Below, in pieces: positions 32,059 through 39,673 of a stretch of DNA of 39,673 nucleotides. Under the pieces are notes generated by a model that saw nothing but the letters and a program-made list of their open reading frames with translations, had not been told where the DNA came from and did not search any database. The translations under genes were made by a program, and so were the position numbers. Source of the DNA: an uncultured Pseudomonadales bacterium (lineage in GTDB: Bacteria > Pseudomonadota > Gammaproteobacteria > Pseudomonadales > Balneatricaceae); NCBI GenBank assembly GCA_938084925.1, contig CALKFY010000043.1:1-39673 (forward strand). The letters run 5' to 3'. Within the stretch, counting starts at the first letter, position 1; each line of letters starts with the position of its first letter.

Positions 32059-32964
32059 TCAAAAATTCTGCTGGCACCAATGAGCAATTATTTGCGAGAT
32101 CTGTTCTAAGGTAGCCTCGTTTTGATGTCCTTTGCGGCGCAAACAACTCCACTTTACCGGCAGCCCCTGCTTACCGATGGAGACACAAGCCAAGCTGCCG
32201 TCCCTAAGTTGATCTTCCACCGCCCAGCGGCTCAATATAGACAAACCAAAGTCTGCCTTCACCAATTCAATGACGGCCTCAGTTAGCCCTGCCCGCAAAT
32301 ACTTAGCGGGCCGGCAACCTGATGGCCGCCACAAGAGCTCTTCTTCAAAGCCTATTTCATAGACCGTAGAGTAAGTGATAAACGGATCATTTAAAAAGTC
32401 AGCCGCTTCTACTCGCCGCTTAGCTGCCATAGCATGGTCAGGCGGACATATAGCCACCAATTCATCATCAAACAAAACATCTAGATGTACGTTACTACCG
32501 ACTATGCGACCCGCGGCGATGGCTAGGTCAACGTCACCATCCATTACACTACGCAAAGGGGTCTTTGATGTATCGGTGATAAATTCAAATAATACATTGG
32601 GCATGGCAAGCTGCACTTCTTTAAGCACCTGCGGTAACCAACGATAACAACTATAAGCAAAGGTACCGATACGAATGACCTCTACCGGTTCGGTATCTTC
32701 GGTGGCCATAAGAGTGGATTCAGCTAAGGCTGCTTCCATAAGTATGGTATCGGCACTAGTGGCCAAAAACTCCCCTGCTGCGGTCAAGCTTAGACGCCGT
32801 CCAACACGGGCAAACAATTTACGTCCCAAGCGCCTTTCAGCCTCAGCTATCTGATGACTTAAAGCCGATTGCGTCAGTCCCAAGGCTTGAGCGGCAGCCG
32901 AAACAGTACCATGAGTTTTGATGGCCTGAGCCATGCGGTAATGATTGATTTGTAAGCGCAACAT
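32059..32964 (-). CDS. LysR-family transcriptional regulator, MetR-like
   Basis: The 301-residue protein has an N-terminal winged helix (NHYRMAQAIKTHGTVSAAAQ, then QSALSHQIAEAERRLGRKLF) and an inducer-binding domain starting VIRIGTFAYSCYRWLPQVLK. The QSALSH word and WLPQV domain start place it near the MetR-like regulator at 12686, so the two are probably paralogs. It is divergent from MttB paralog 2 and the amine operon, which it most likely controls. The ligand is unknown. Confidence 0.88.
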   Translation of the reverse strand: MLRLQINHYRMAQAIKTHGTVSAAAQALGLTQSALSHQIAEAERRLGRKLFARVGRRLSLTAAGEFLATSADTILMEAALAESTLMATEDTEPVEVIRIGTFAYSCYRWLPQVLKEVQLAMPNVLFEFITDTSKTPLRSVMDGDVDLAIAAGRIVGSNVHLDVLFDDELVAICPPDHAMAAKRRVEAADFLNDPFITYSTVYEIGFEEELLWRPSGCRPAKYLRAGLTEAVIELVKADFGLSILSRWAVEDQLRDGSLACVSIGKQGLPVKWSCLRRKGHQNEATLEQISQIIAHWCQQNF

Positions 32965-33073
32965 AATGTATTAAAAATTTTCATACTTTGGACACAAAAT
33001 ATTAATTTTATTTGTATTTTGCAATACCCTATTATGGTTTATTTCGTGTTCTGCAAATTATAGTAGGGTCATC
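32965..33073. promoter_or_regulatory. LysR/MttB2 divergent promoter region with a near-MetR box
   Basis: TTAAAAATTTTCA at 32971-32983 matches the TGAA-N5-TTCA pattern at seven of eight defined positions, the same site class as at 13624 beside the related regulator. The region is very AT-rich. AGGG lies 6 bp before the MttB2 ATG as a modest Shine-Dalgarno. Confidence 0.35.
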
Positions 33074-34606
33074 ATGTCTCGTAGCCGTTCATCTCGCCAG
33101 CGTAAACCCCGTGTTGCTGGTGGCTTGCATCAACAACCAAGTCATCAAATTCGCAACCCCTATACTCCCATGCAGGTGGTCTCCGATGATCAGCTAGAAG
33201 CCATTCACCTTGCTTCTATGAAAGTACTACGTGACACAGGTGTAGAATTTCAATCACCACGTGCCGTAGAGTTTCTACGTCAAGCTGGAGCTGATATAGG
33301 TGAAGATGGCAAGCGTGTACGCTTTGACCCAGATTGGTTATTGGAAAAAGTAGCCCTAGCTCCCAGCGAATTTACCTTGCACGGACGTCGTGAAGATCGC
33401 CATCTAGCTATTGGCGGCAACGCCATGGCCTATGGCATGGTAGCTAGCACGCCTAATGTATCCGATCTAGATCGCGGCCGTGTGACCGGTAACTTTGAAG
33501 ATTACTGCAATTTAATGCGCCTAGGCGAAGCTTTGAACGTGGTTGAGCTACAAGGTGGTTATCCGGTAGAGCCTTGCGACATTGACGTTAACATTCGTCA
33601 CCTAGTTGCAGGCGCAGCGGGTGTACGTCTCACCACCAAGCCACTCAATGCTTATGCTCTAGGTACCAAGCGTACCGAAGACATGCTAGAAGTAACACGT
33701 ATTGGCCGCGGCATCGATCATGCAACCCTGCTGCAAGAGCCTTCTTTGCACACAGTAGTCAACGCCAACTCGCCTTTGATCTACGATGCGGCTCTACTAG
33801 AAGGCGCCATCGTTATGGCACAGCACAACCAACCGGTTGTTTATACGCCCTTTACCCTAGCTGGCGCTATGGCACCGATTACCATGGCTGGCGCCCTAGT
33901 GCAGCAAAACGCTGAATGCCTAGCCGGCATTGCCTTCCACCAGTGCGTAAACCCAGGCTCGCCAGTAGTTTATGGCAGCTTTACTTCCAACGTAGACATG
34001 AAGTCAGGCTCCCCAGCCTTTGGCACACCAGAATATGCCCAAGCCACAATTGCCGCTGGTCAGTTAGCGCGTAAGTATGGCCTACCAATTCGCGCTTCCA
34101 ACCCTAATGCCTCTAACACCACAGACGCACAAGCCGCCTATGAGGCACAGATGTCCCTGTGGGCCTGCATGATGGGTAACATCAACTACGTATTACACGC
34201 TGTGGGCTGGCAAGAAGGTGGTCTATGTACCTCCTATGAAAAAGTGATTTTGGATGCCGAAATGATCCAAATGCACAAAGCTTTTATGCAACCTATGGCT
34301 ACTGACGTCGACTCCTTGGCCGCCGAAGCCATTGGCGAAGTAGGCCCTGGCAGCCATTTCTTTGCCTCACCACATACTATGTCGCGTTACGAAAATGCCT
34401 TCTACACGCCACTACTATCTGACTGGCGCAACTTTGAAAACTGGCGTGATGCTGGCAGCCTTGATGCTACCCAAAGAGCCAACCGTATTTGGAAACAAAT
34501 GCTGGCTGATTATGTGGAACCCAAGCTAGACCAAGCCATTGACGAAGAGCTTACTGCCTTTGTCGCCCGTCGAACTGAAGAAGGCGGCGCCCAACCTGGG
34601 CAATAA
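33074..34606 (+). CDS. MttB-family (trimethylamine/quaternary amine) methyltransferase, non-pyrrolysine, paralog 2
   Basis: The 510-residue protein aligns by eye along its length with paralog 1 at 5737: basic Arg-rich start, LASMKVLRDTGVEFQSPRAV, YPVEPCDIDVNIRHL, VNANSPLIYDAALLEGA, FTLAGAMAPITMAGALVQ, SGSPAFGTPEYAQ, TTDAQAAYEAQMSLWACMMG, VGWQEGGLCTSYEKVILDAE and FASPHTMSRYENAFY. It has no in-frame TAG and ends in TAA, so pyrrolysine is not used. Characterised relatives transfer methyl groups from quaternary amines to corrinoid proteins; none is encoded here. It heads an apparent operon with a desaturase-like protein and two FAD enzymes. The divergence between the paralogs suggests different substrates. 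Confidence 0.9.
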   Translation: MSRSRSSRQRKPRVAGGLHQQPSHQIRNPYTPMQVVSDDQLEAIHLASMKVLRDTGVEFQSPRAVEFLRQAGADIGEDGKRVRFDPDWLLEKVALAPSEFTLHGRREDRHLAIGGNAMAYGMVASTPNVSDLDRGRVTGNFEDYCNLMRLGEALNVVELQGGYPVEPCDIDVNIRHLVAGAAGVRLTTKPLNAYALGTKRTEDMLEVTRIGRGIDHATLLQEPSLHTVVNANSPLIYDAALLEGAIVMAQHNQPVVYTPFTLAGAMAPITMAGALVQQNAECLAGIAFHQCVNPGSPVVYGSFTSNVDMKSGSPAFGTPEYAQATIAAGQLARKYGLPIRASNPNASNTTDAQAAYEAQMSLWACMMGNINYVLHAVGWQEGGLCTSYEKVILDAEMIQMHKAFMQPMATDVDSLAAEAIGEVGPGSHFFASPHTMSRYENAFYTPLLSDWRNFENWRDAGSLDATQRANRIWKQMLADYVEPKLDQAIDEELTAFVARRTEEGGAQPGQ

Positions 34607-34627
34607 CAGACATGATGGAGAACAAGA

Positions 34628-35488
34628 ATGCTAGTTAATGTATCGGCTTATCTAGGCCGTAATAATCGTACTGCCAGCTTTTGGCTACTACGCCACGTGG
34701 CCTTAATTGGCCTCTGTAGCTGGGTTGTATTTGCCTCCAATGGCTCGGCTTGGCAATGGTTAGCTATGCTTGCCCAAGGCATAACGATCATTTTTTTGTT
34801 CACGGCCGAACATGAAATGATCCACTTCACCGCCTTCCGCAACCGTTGGTTGAATCAGGTTTTTAGCCGCCTAATTGGCTTCTTGTTGTTTTTACCAGCC
34901 AGCTTTTTCCGCGCTTTTCATCTGGATCATCACAGATACACGCAAAACCCTCAGGCAGATCCGCAACTAGTGGACGCTCCTCCTATGCGTGGCGCGCACC
35001 TAGCGATCTATCTCACCGGATTTTATTACTGGCGCGCGGCCTTTAAGCAACTACTGGATGCTTTTATGGGCCGCAGCAATGGCGCCTATATCACGCCACG
35101 TAACCGTAAAGAGATTGTGTTAGAAGGTCGTATTCATGTCATTCTGTATATTACCTTGGCCTATTACGCCTACATGCTGCAATGGGATTGGTTGGTAAAC
35201 TATTGGCTTATTCCGGTTTTACTAGGCCAACCATTTTTGCGCTTATACGTACTAGCAGAACATCATGGCTGCGATGAAAGTGACGTCATGCTAAATAACA
35301 GCCGCACCACCTACACCAACTTTTTTGTGCGCATGCTGGCCTGGAACATGCCGTTCCATACCGCCCACCATGTCTATCCGGGCGTGGCATTTCATGAATT
35401 GCCAAACATCCATAAAGCAATAGCTGCTGACGTCAAACATGTCAGCCAGGGTTATGCAGAATTTACTAAGAACTTAACAAAAAACTAG
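34628..35488 (+). CDS. Membrane di-iron fatty-acid-desaturase-like protein
   Basis: The 286-residue protein has several membrane segments (about 24-60, 78-97, 168-205) and the three histidine boxes of the desaturase/hydroxylase superfamily: HEMIH (62-66), HLDHH (98-102) and HTAHH (244-248), plus EHH at 211-213. The superfamily uses O2 and a di-iron site to desaturate or hydroxylate. Its ATG is 22 bp after the MttB2 stop with GGAG 8 bp before it, so it is in the amine operon. A lipid role is the default; by context it could hydroxylate an N-methylated amine, which is inference. An electron donor is not visible. Confidence 0.85.
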   Translation: MLVNVSAYLGRNNRTASFWLLRHVALIGLCSWVVFASNGSAWQWLAMLAQGITIIFLFTAEHEMIHFTAFRNRWLNQVFSRLIGFLLFLPASFFRAFHLDHHRYTQNPQADPQLVDAPPMRGAHLAIYLTGFYYWRAAFKQLLDAFMGRSNGAYITPRNRKEIVLEGRIHVILYITLAYYAYMLQWDWLVNYWLIPVLLGQPFLRLYVLAEHHGCDESDVMLNNSRTTYTNFFVRMLAWNMPFHTAHHVYPGVAFHELPNIHKAIAADVKHVSQGYAEFTKNLTKN

Positions 35489-35489
35489 T

Positions 35490-35550
35490 GGGGTCAGAGA
35501 GCCTGACCCATGAGCGCAGCGAGCGCTTTGGGTACGTGAGATCCGACCAC
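35490..35550 (+). repeat. 61-bp GGGGTCAGAGAGCCTG repeat, copy 2
   Basis: GGGGTCAGAGAGCCTGACCC is followed by ATGAGCGCAGCGAGCGCTTT and GGGTACGTGAGATCCGACCA. It is the same element as at 31993-32053. It begins two bases after the desaturase-like gene's stop and lies within the operon, ahead of the next gene's GGAG. Confidence 0.85.
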
Positions 35551-35573
35551 ATATATTTTTATTGGAGAAAAAC

Positions 35574-36878
35574 ATGTCTCAACAATACGATGCTATCATC
35601 ATTGGAGCTGGCGTCATCGGTGCCGCAACCGCATACGCCATGGCCCGCCAAGGTAAGAACACCCTAACTCTTGATGCCTTGCCTGCGGCAGGCTACGGTA
35701 GCACCAGTGGTTCTTGTGCCATTATTCGCCCTTACTACTCAACCTTTCATAGTTGCGCCATTGCCAACGAAAGCCATTATTACTGGCGCGATTGGTCTGA
35801 GTACCTAGACTCAGAAGACGAGCTAGGTCACGTGCATTATTACAACACGGGTATTCTGGCAGCCAAGACTGACAACAACGACAACATGGCCCCAACCCTT
35901 GCCATCTTAGATGAAGTTGGCGCTAGCTATGAACACCTAAGCATTGACGAGATGAAAGCCAAGCTACCTATCATCAACACAGATTCTTTCCACCCTGCCC
36001 GTCGCCCAGAAGATGACGAATTTGGTCAATCCAACGGCAAGCAAATTAACGGTGGCTTGTACTTTTCCGACGGTGGCTACGTGAGTGACCCACAACTGTC
36101 TGCTCACAATCTGCAACGAGCAGCAGAAGCTAAGGGTGGTGAGTTCCGCTTTAACGCTAAGGTTGCAGAAGTACGCCAAGCTAATGGCCGCGTAGTGGGT
36201 ATTACCCTAGAAGGAGGTGAGCAAATTGATGCACCAGTTGTGGTGAACGTTGCCGGCCCACACTCCAGCAAGGTCAACGCCATGGCTGGTGTTACGGAAG
36301 ACATGAAGATTTCTACTCGTGCCATGCGCCATGAAGTATCACACGTACCAGCCCCAGCAGACTTTGACGTAGAAAAGCACGGCATGGTGACCTCCGATGC
36401 CGACATCCACGCCTACACTCGCCCAGAAACAGGCAATCATATCTTGATTGGTAGTGAAGACCCTGATTGCGATGCCAAAACCTTTGTTGATCCAGACAAT
36501 TACGACGAAAATTTCACAGATCAGTGGCGTGTTCAAGCCCTACGCGCTGCACAGCGTATGCCTGGCATCACCATCCCTAACCGCCCCATGGGCCTAGTTG
36601 CCTTGTATGACGTTACGGAAGATTGGGCACCGATTTATGACAAGTCCAGCCTACCTGGTTTCTATATGGCTATTGGTACCTCTGGCAACCAGTTTAAGAA
36701 TGCCCCCATTGCCGGTGAGATGATGGCCAACCTTATCGATGCTTGCGAAAAGGGTCAGGACCACGATACCAACCCAGTTGAATTTACCCTCAAGTACACC
36801 GGCCATACCTTTAGCATTGGCGAATTCTCTCGTAACCGTGCTATTAACGAAAATTCTACTGGCACTGTATTAGGTTAA
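35574..36878 (+). CDS. FAD-dependent oxidoreductase of the DAO/sarcosine oxidase family
   Basis: The 434-residue protein opens with a Rossmann motif (AIIIGAGVIGAATAYAMA, residues 7-24), then GYGSTSGSCAIIRPYYSTFH, where family members contact FAD and substrate. The late MAIGTSGNQFKNAPIAGEMM block is the second FAD-binding region. The S-x-R-P-Y-Y-S form and the GcvT-type enzyme that follows suggest oxidation of an N-methyl amine such as sarcosine or dimethylglycine; the exact substrate is unknown. GGAG is 7 bp before the ATG; the in-frame TTG at 35562 would place the Shine-Dalgarno inside the gene, so it is rejected. It is distinct from the enzyme at 953. Confidence 0.88.
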   Translation: MSQQYDAIIIGAGVIGAATAYAMARQGKNTLTLDALPAAGYGSTSGSCAIIRPYYSTFHSCAIANESHYYWRDWSEYLDSEDELGHVHYYNTGILAAKTDNNDNMAPTLAILDEVGASYEHLSIDEMKAKLPIINTDSFHPARRPEDDEFGQSNGKQINGGLYFSDGGYVSDPQLSAHNLQRAAEAKGGEFRFNAKVAEVRQANGRVVGITLEGGEQIDAPVVVNVAGPHSSKVNAMAGVTEDMKISTRAMRHEVSHVPAPADFDVEKHGMVTSDADIHAYTRPETGNHILIGSEDPDCDAKTFVDPDNYDENFTDQWRVQALRAAQRMPGITIPNRPMGLVALYDVTEDWAPIYDKSSLPGFYMAIGTSGNQFKNAPIAGEMMANLIDACEKGQDHDTNPVEFTLKYTGHTFSIGEFSRNRAINENSTGTVLG

Positions 36879-36886
36879 GTATAAAC

Positions 36887-36911
36887 GGGGGCAGACCTCA
36901 GGTCTGACCCC
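36887..36911. repeat. GGGG-AGACC-TCA-GGTCT-CCCC hairpin within the operon
   Basis: GGGGGCAGACCTCAGGTCTG followed by ACCCC is a 25-bp near-perfect palindrome between the two FAD enzyme genes. It shares the preceding ATAAACGGGG word with the repeat at 39357. It probably belongs to the same GGGGTC-type repeat families and may tune expression of the downstream gene. Confidence 0.8.
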
Positions 36912-36930
36912 ATATATCAAGGACAAATTC

Positions 36931-39348
36931 ATGAAATCACACGTAAGAGTTCTCGTCATCGGTGGCGGCGTTGTCGGCTGCTCCGTACTTTATCACCTCA
37001 CCAAACTAGGCTGGAAAGACGTTGCCCTAATTGAACGCTCTGAGTTAACTTCAGGTTCTACTTGGCACGCTGCCGGTGGCTTTCACACCCTCAATGCCGA
37101 CACCAACATGGCGGCTTTGCAGGGTTACACTATTAACCTGTACAAAGAACTAGAAGAAATCAGCGGCCAAAGCTGTGGCCTACACCACGTTGGTGGTGTC
37201 ACCTTAGCGGATACGCCTGAGCGCTTGGACTTCTTGAAATCAGCCCGTGCCATGCACCGCCATATGGGCCTGGACACAGAAATCATTAGCCCAGAAGAAA
37301 TCAAGAAACTAAGCCCTATCGTCAACACCGAAGGTATTTTAGGTGGTTTGTACGATCCACTTGATGGCCACTTGGACCCTTCTGGCACTACCCACGCTTA
37401 TGCCAAGGCAGCGCAAAAGCAAGGCGCTGAAATCTATTTACGTAACCCAGTGACCAGCATGAGCCAACGCCCTGACGGTTCTTGGGACGTAGTCACCGAA
37501 CAAGGTGTTATCAATGCCGAACACGTGGTTAACGCCGGTGGTCTATGGGCCCGTGAACTAGGTGAAATGGTAGGCATCTTCTTACCATTGCATCCTATGG
37601 AGCACCAATACCTAGTTACTGATGACATGCCAGAAGTCTACAACCATGGTAGCGAACTACCTCACGTTATGGACCCAGCCGGAGAAAGCTACTTGCGCCA
37701 AGAAGGCCGTGGTTTAGTTATCGGTATGTACGAACAACGCTGCGACCCCTGGGCTGTGGATGGCACCCCCTGGAACTTTGGCCACGAACTACTTGATAAC
37801 AACCTAGATCGCATCGACGATATTCTCGAATTTGCCTTTAAACGCTATCCAAGCTTGGGTACGGCTGGCATCAAGAACATTGTCAACGGTCCTTTCACCT
37901 TCGCCCCTGATGGCAACCCACTTGTTGGCCCAGTACCAGGGCTTAAGAACTACTGGTCTGCTTGCGCCGTAATGGCCGGCTTTAGCCAAGGTGGTGGTGT
38001 TGGTTTGACCCTTGCCGAATGGATGATTCATGGCGAGCCATCTCGCGACGTATTTGCTATGGACGTGGCCCGTTTTGGCAACTACTGCACCAAGGCATAC
38101 ACTCGCAACAAGGTGACAGAAAACTACCAGAAGCGCTTTAGCGTAGCCTACCCTAACGAAGAACTACCGGCAGGCCGTCCGCTTAACACCACTCCTGCTT
38201 ATGGTATTTGGGAGCAACAGCGTGCGGTATTTGGCCAAGGCTATGGCATGGAGCATGTTAACTACTTTGCCCCAGAAGGTGAGCCACTAGAAGAAACCCC
38301 AAGCTTCCGTCGCTCCAACGCCTTTGGGCCAATTGGTGACGAATGCCGTGCCGTGCGTACAGCAGTGGGCATTAACGAAGTACATAACTTTGGCAAGTAC
38401 GAAGTAACTGGCCCTGATGCCCGCCAATGGCTAGACACCATCATGGCGGGCCGCATTCCTAAAGTTGGCCGCTTGGCGCTGAACCCAATGCTGAGCCCAT
38501 CGGGCAAGTTGATCGGTGACTTCACTGTTTCTTGCTTGCATGAAGAACGCTTTTTAGTCACCGCATCCTTTGGCATGCAGGCCTACCACATGCGCTGGTT
38601 TGCACAGCACCTGCCAGAAACCGGTGTAAGCCTAAAGAACATTTCTACGGATCTAATTGGCTTCCAAATTGCCGGACCAAAAGCCCGCGATGTATTGGCT
38701 GCCAGCACCCGCTTTGATGTCAGCAACGCCGCCCTGCCATTCTTGTCTATCAAAGAGATGGAAGTAGGTAACTGTGATGCCACCGTGCAGCGCGTTAGCT
38801 ACACGGGTGATCTAGGGTATGAAATATACGTGCATCGCGACCAACAAGTAAGCCTATACAAGACACTAGCTGCGGCCGGTGCTGCCTTTGGCATGAAGCC
38901 ATTTGGTATGCGCGCCATGATGAGCTTGCGTCTAGAAAAGAACTTTGGTTCTTGGATGCGTGAATTCAAACCCGATTACACACCAGCCGAAACCGGTATG
39001 GACCGCTTTATGTCTTACGAAAAAGCGGCAAATTACATTGGTAAACAAGCAGCTCTTGCCGAGCGTGACAACCCACCTACTCGACGTTTAACTCAGTTTA
39101 TCGTAGATGCCATTGATGCCGACGTAGTCGCCGATGAGCCTATCTGGAAAGATGGCGAAGTGGTTGGTTATGTTACTTCTGGTGGCTATGCGCACTTTAG
39201 TGAAAAGTCTGTAGCCTTTGGTTTTGTACCAGTGGTTATGATCGCCGATGGCAACAACTTTGAGATAGAAATACTTGGTGATATGCGCCCTGCTACTATC
39301 TTTAGTAAACCATTGTTTGACCCACAAGCCGAGCGTATGCGCAGCTAA
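36931..39348 (+). CDS. Dimethylglycine/sarcosine dehydrogenase-like FAD and tetrahydrofolate protein
   Basis: The 805-residue protein has a DAO FAD domain (VLVIGGGVVGCSVLYHLT, residues 8-25), the TSGSTWHAAGG segment with His46 at the position that covalently holds FAD in dimethylglycine dehydrogenases, a middle FAO domain around 370-430, and a C-terminal GcvT-type folate-binding domain (from about 440: RVSYTGDLGYEIYV, KPFGMRAMMSLRLEKNFGSW, VTSGGYAHFSEKSVAFGFV). Relatives oxidise N-methyl groups and capture them as 5,10-methylene-THF. It is the last gene of the MttB2 operon, so it may process the demethylation product. The exact substrate is not determined. AAGGAC precedes the ATG. Confidence 0.93.
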   Translation: MKSHVRVLVIGGGVVGCSVLYHLTKLGWKDVALIERSELTSGSTWHAAGGFHTLNADTNMAALQGYTINLYKELEEISGQSCGLHHVGGVTLADTPERLDFLKSARAMHRHMGLDTEIISPEEIKKLSPIVNTEGILGGLYDPLDGHLDPSGTTHAYAKAAQKQGAEIYLRNPVTSMSQRPDGSWDVVTEQGVINAEHVVNAGGLWARELGEMVGIFLPLHPMEHQYLVTDDMPEVYNHGSELPHVMDPAGESYLRQEGRGLVIGMYEQRCDPWAVDGTPWNFGHELLDNNLDRIDDILEFAFKRYPSLGTAGIKNIVNGPFTFAPDGNPLVGPVPGLKNYWSACAVMAGFSQGGGVGLTLAEWMIHGEPSRDVFAMDVARFGNYCTKAYTRNKVTENYQKRFSVAYPNEELPAGRPLNTTPAYGIWEQQRAVFGQGYGMEHVNYFAPEGEPLEETPSFRRSNAFGPIGDECRAVRTAVGINEVHNFGKYEVTGPDARQWLDTIMAGRIPKVGRLALNPMLSPSGKLIGDFTVSCLHEERFLVTASFGMQAYHMRWFAQHLPETGVSLKNISTDLIGFQIAGPKARDVLAASTRFDVSNAALPFLSIKEMEVGNCDATVQRVSYTGDLGYEIYVHRDQQVSLYKTLAAAGAAFGMKPFGMRAMMSLRLEKNFGSWMREFKPDYTPAETGMDRFMSYEKAANYIGKQAALAERDNPPTRRLTQFIVDAIDADVVADEPIWKDGEVVGYVTSGGYAHFSEKSVAFGFVPVVMIADGNNFEIEILGDMRPATIFSKPLFDPQAERMRS

Positions 39349-39356
39349 CTATAAAC

Positions 39357-39395
39357 GGGGACTGGCTTTTTTGCGAAGCAAAAGTGCCTGTCCCC
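39357..39395. repeat. 39-bp GGGGACTGGC...GCCTGTCCCC hairpin repeat, second copy
   Basis: The sequence GGGGACTGGCTTTTTTGCG, then AAGCAAAAGTGCCTGTCCCC, is nearly identical to the element at 2305-2344. It lies between the convergent dehydrogenase and porin genes, where its hairpin could end both transcripts. Confidence 0.85.
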
Positions 39396-39430
39396 TATAT
39401 AACTTAATATAACTTAAGACTTAAACAAGC

Positions 39431-39673
39431 TTAAAACGCCACCTTGTACATAACCGTGGTGTTTTTCTTACTGCCGTCACGAGCTAGCTCTAGGTCGGCA
39501 TTACCCATGTCATAAGCAACAGAAGCATCTGTACTCTTATCTTGCTCACGGGAAGCCTTCAAGGTCAGATCACCAGTAACGTAGGTTACTTCTAGATCAA
39601 CCTTACCAGAGTCGCTACCGTCTTCATCCATGTCATATTCCATGGTGACAGAAACGCCATTATCTGCACCGGT
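39431..39673 (-). CDS. C-terminal end of an outer-membrane porin, cut by the window
   Basis: An open frame enters from the right edge and stops at 39431, giving 80 visible codons. Alternating hydrophobic and polar residues (GVSVTMEYDMDE, KVDLEVTYVTGDLTLKASRE, NADLELARDGSKKNTTVMYK) form amphipathic beta strands, and the last residues VMYKVAF end in the terminal Phe recognised by the BAM complex. This fits a Gram-negative trimeric porin. The visible ATG at 39643 is internal. Family and substrate specificity cannot be assigned from the fragment. Confidence 0.8.
   Translation of the reverse strand, partial: TGADNGVSVTMEYDMDEDGSDSGKVDLEVTYVTGDLTLKASREQDKSTDASVAYDMGNADLELARDGSKKNTTVMYKVAF

Overview
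The window looks like a chromosome segment of a heterotrophic, probably marine gammaproteobacterium. The signs are moderate GC content, gammaproteobacterial-type PurC (long form), CysNC, LapB/LapC-like type I secretion genes, and intergenic GGGGTCAGAG-type palindromic repeats that are common in marine Gammaproteobacteria. No rRNA, tRNA, CRISPR array, integrase or intact transposon was seen. Genus is not assignable by eye.

Layout. 1-785: 3'-truncated AraC/GATase1-like regulator (GbdR/CdhR type), divergent from an FAD amine oxidoreductase (953-2293). 2541-4098: DMT transporter and Nu-class-like glutathione transferase. 4081-5704: repeat-rich stretch with an O6-methylguanine-DNA methyltransferase and an orphan ribbon-helix-helix antitoxin. 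5737-8349: MttB-family methyltransferase divergent from a LysR regulator. 8718-10070: NCS2 permease. 10268-12578: a lysine-rich mini-ORF with terminator, dapA, and convergent purC. 12686-15951: MetR-like regulator divergent from kynA and kynU. 15948-20996: AlaX editing protein divergent from a PAPS operon (extended CysD, CysNC, CysQ). 21079-23082: fused PTS-EIIC/EAL protein. 23075-30459: a type I secretion operon (TolC, ABC, HlyD, BapA-prefix surface protein). 30576-32016: carbonic anhydrase and 5-formyl-THF cyclo-ligase. 32059-39348: LysR regulator divergent from a four-gene run (second MttB, membrane di-iron desaturase-like protein, FAD oxidoreductase, dimethylglycine dehydrogenase-like FAD/GcvT protein). 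39431-39673: C-terminal end of a porin.

The theme at both ends is N-methylated amine catabolism. There are two non-pyrrolysine MttB paralogs, three DAO-type FAD enzymes (one fused to a tetrahydrofolate-binding GcvT module), a GbdR-like regulator and a folate-salvage enzyme, but no visible corrinoid protein. By inference, methyl groups from a quaternary or tertiary amine pass to tetrahydrofolate; the substrate cannot be read from the sequence.

The most unusual features are: (i) the MttB/desaturase/DAO/DMGDH cluster; (ii) a CysD with about 190 extra N-terminal residues I do not recognise; (iii) the EIIC-EAL fusion, whose Shine-Dalgarno lies in a 14-bp dyad; (iv) a family of roughly 130-150 bp long-hairpin repeats with a shared centre but locus-specific complementary arms; (v) a probably leaderless, lysine-rich mini-ORF plus terminator just before dapA; and (vi) a BapA-prefix secreted protein without RTX repeats.
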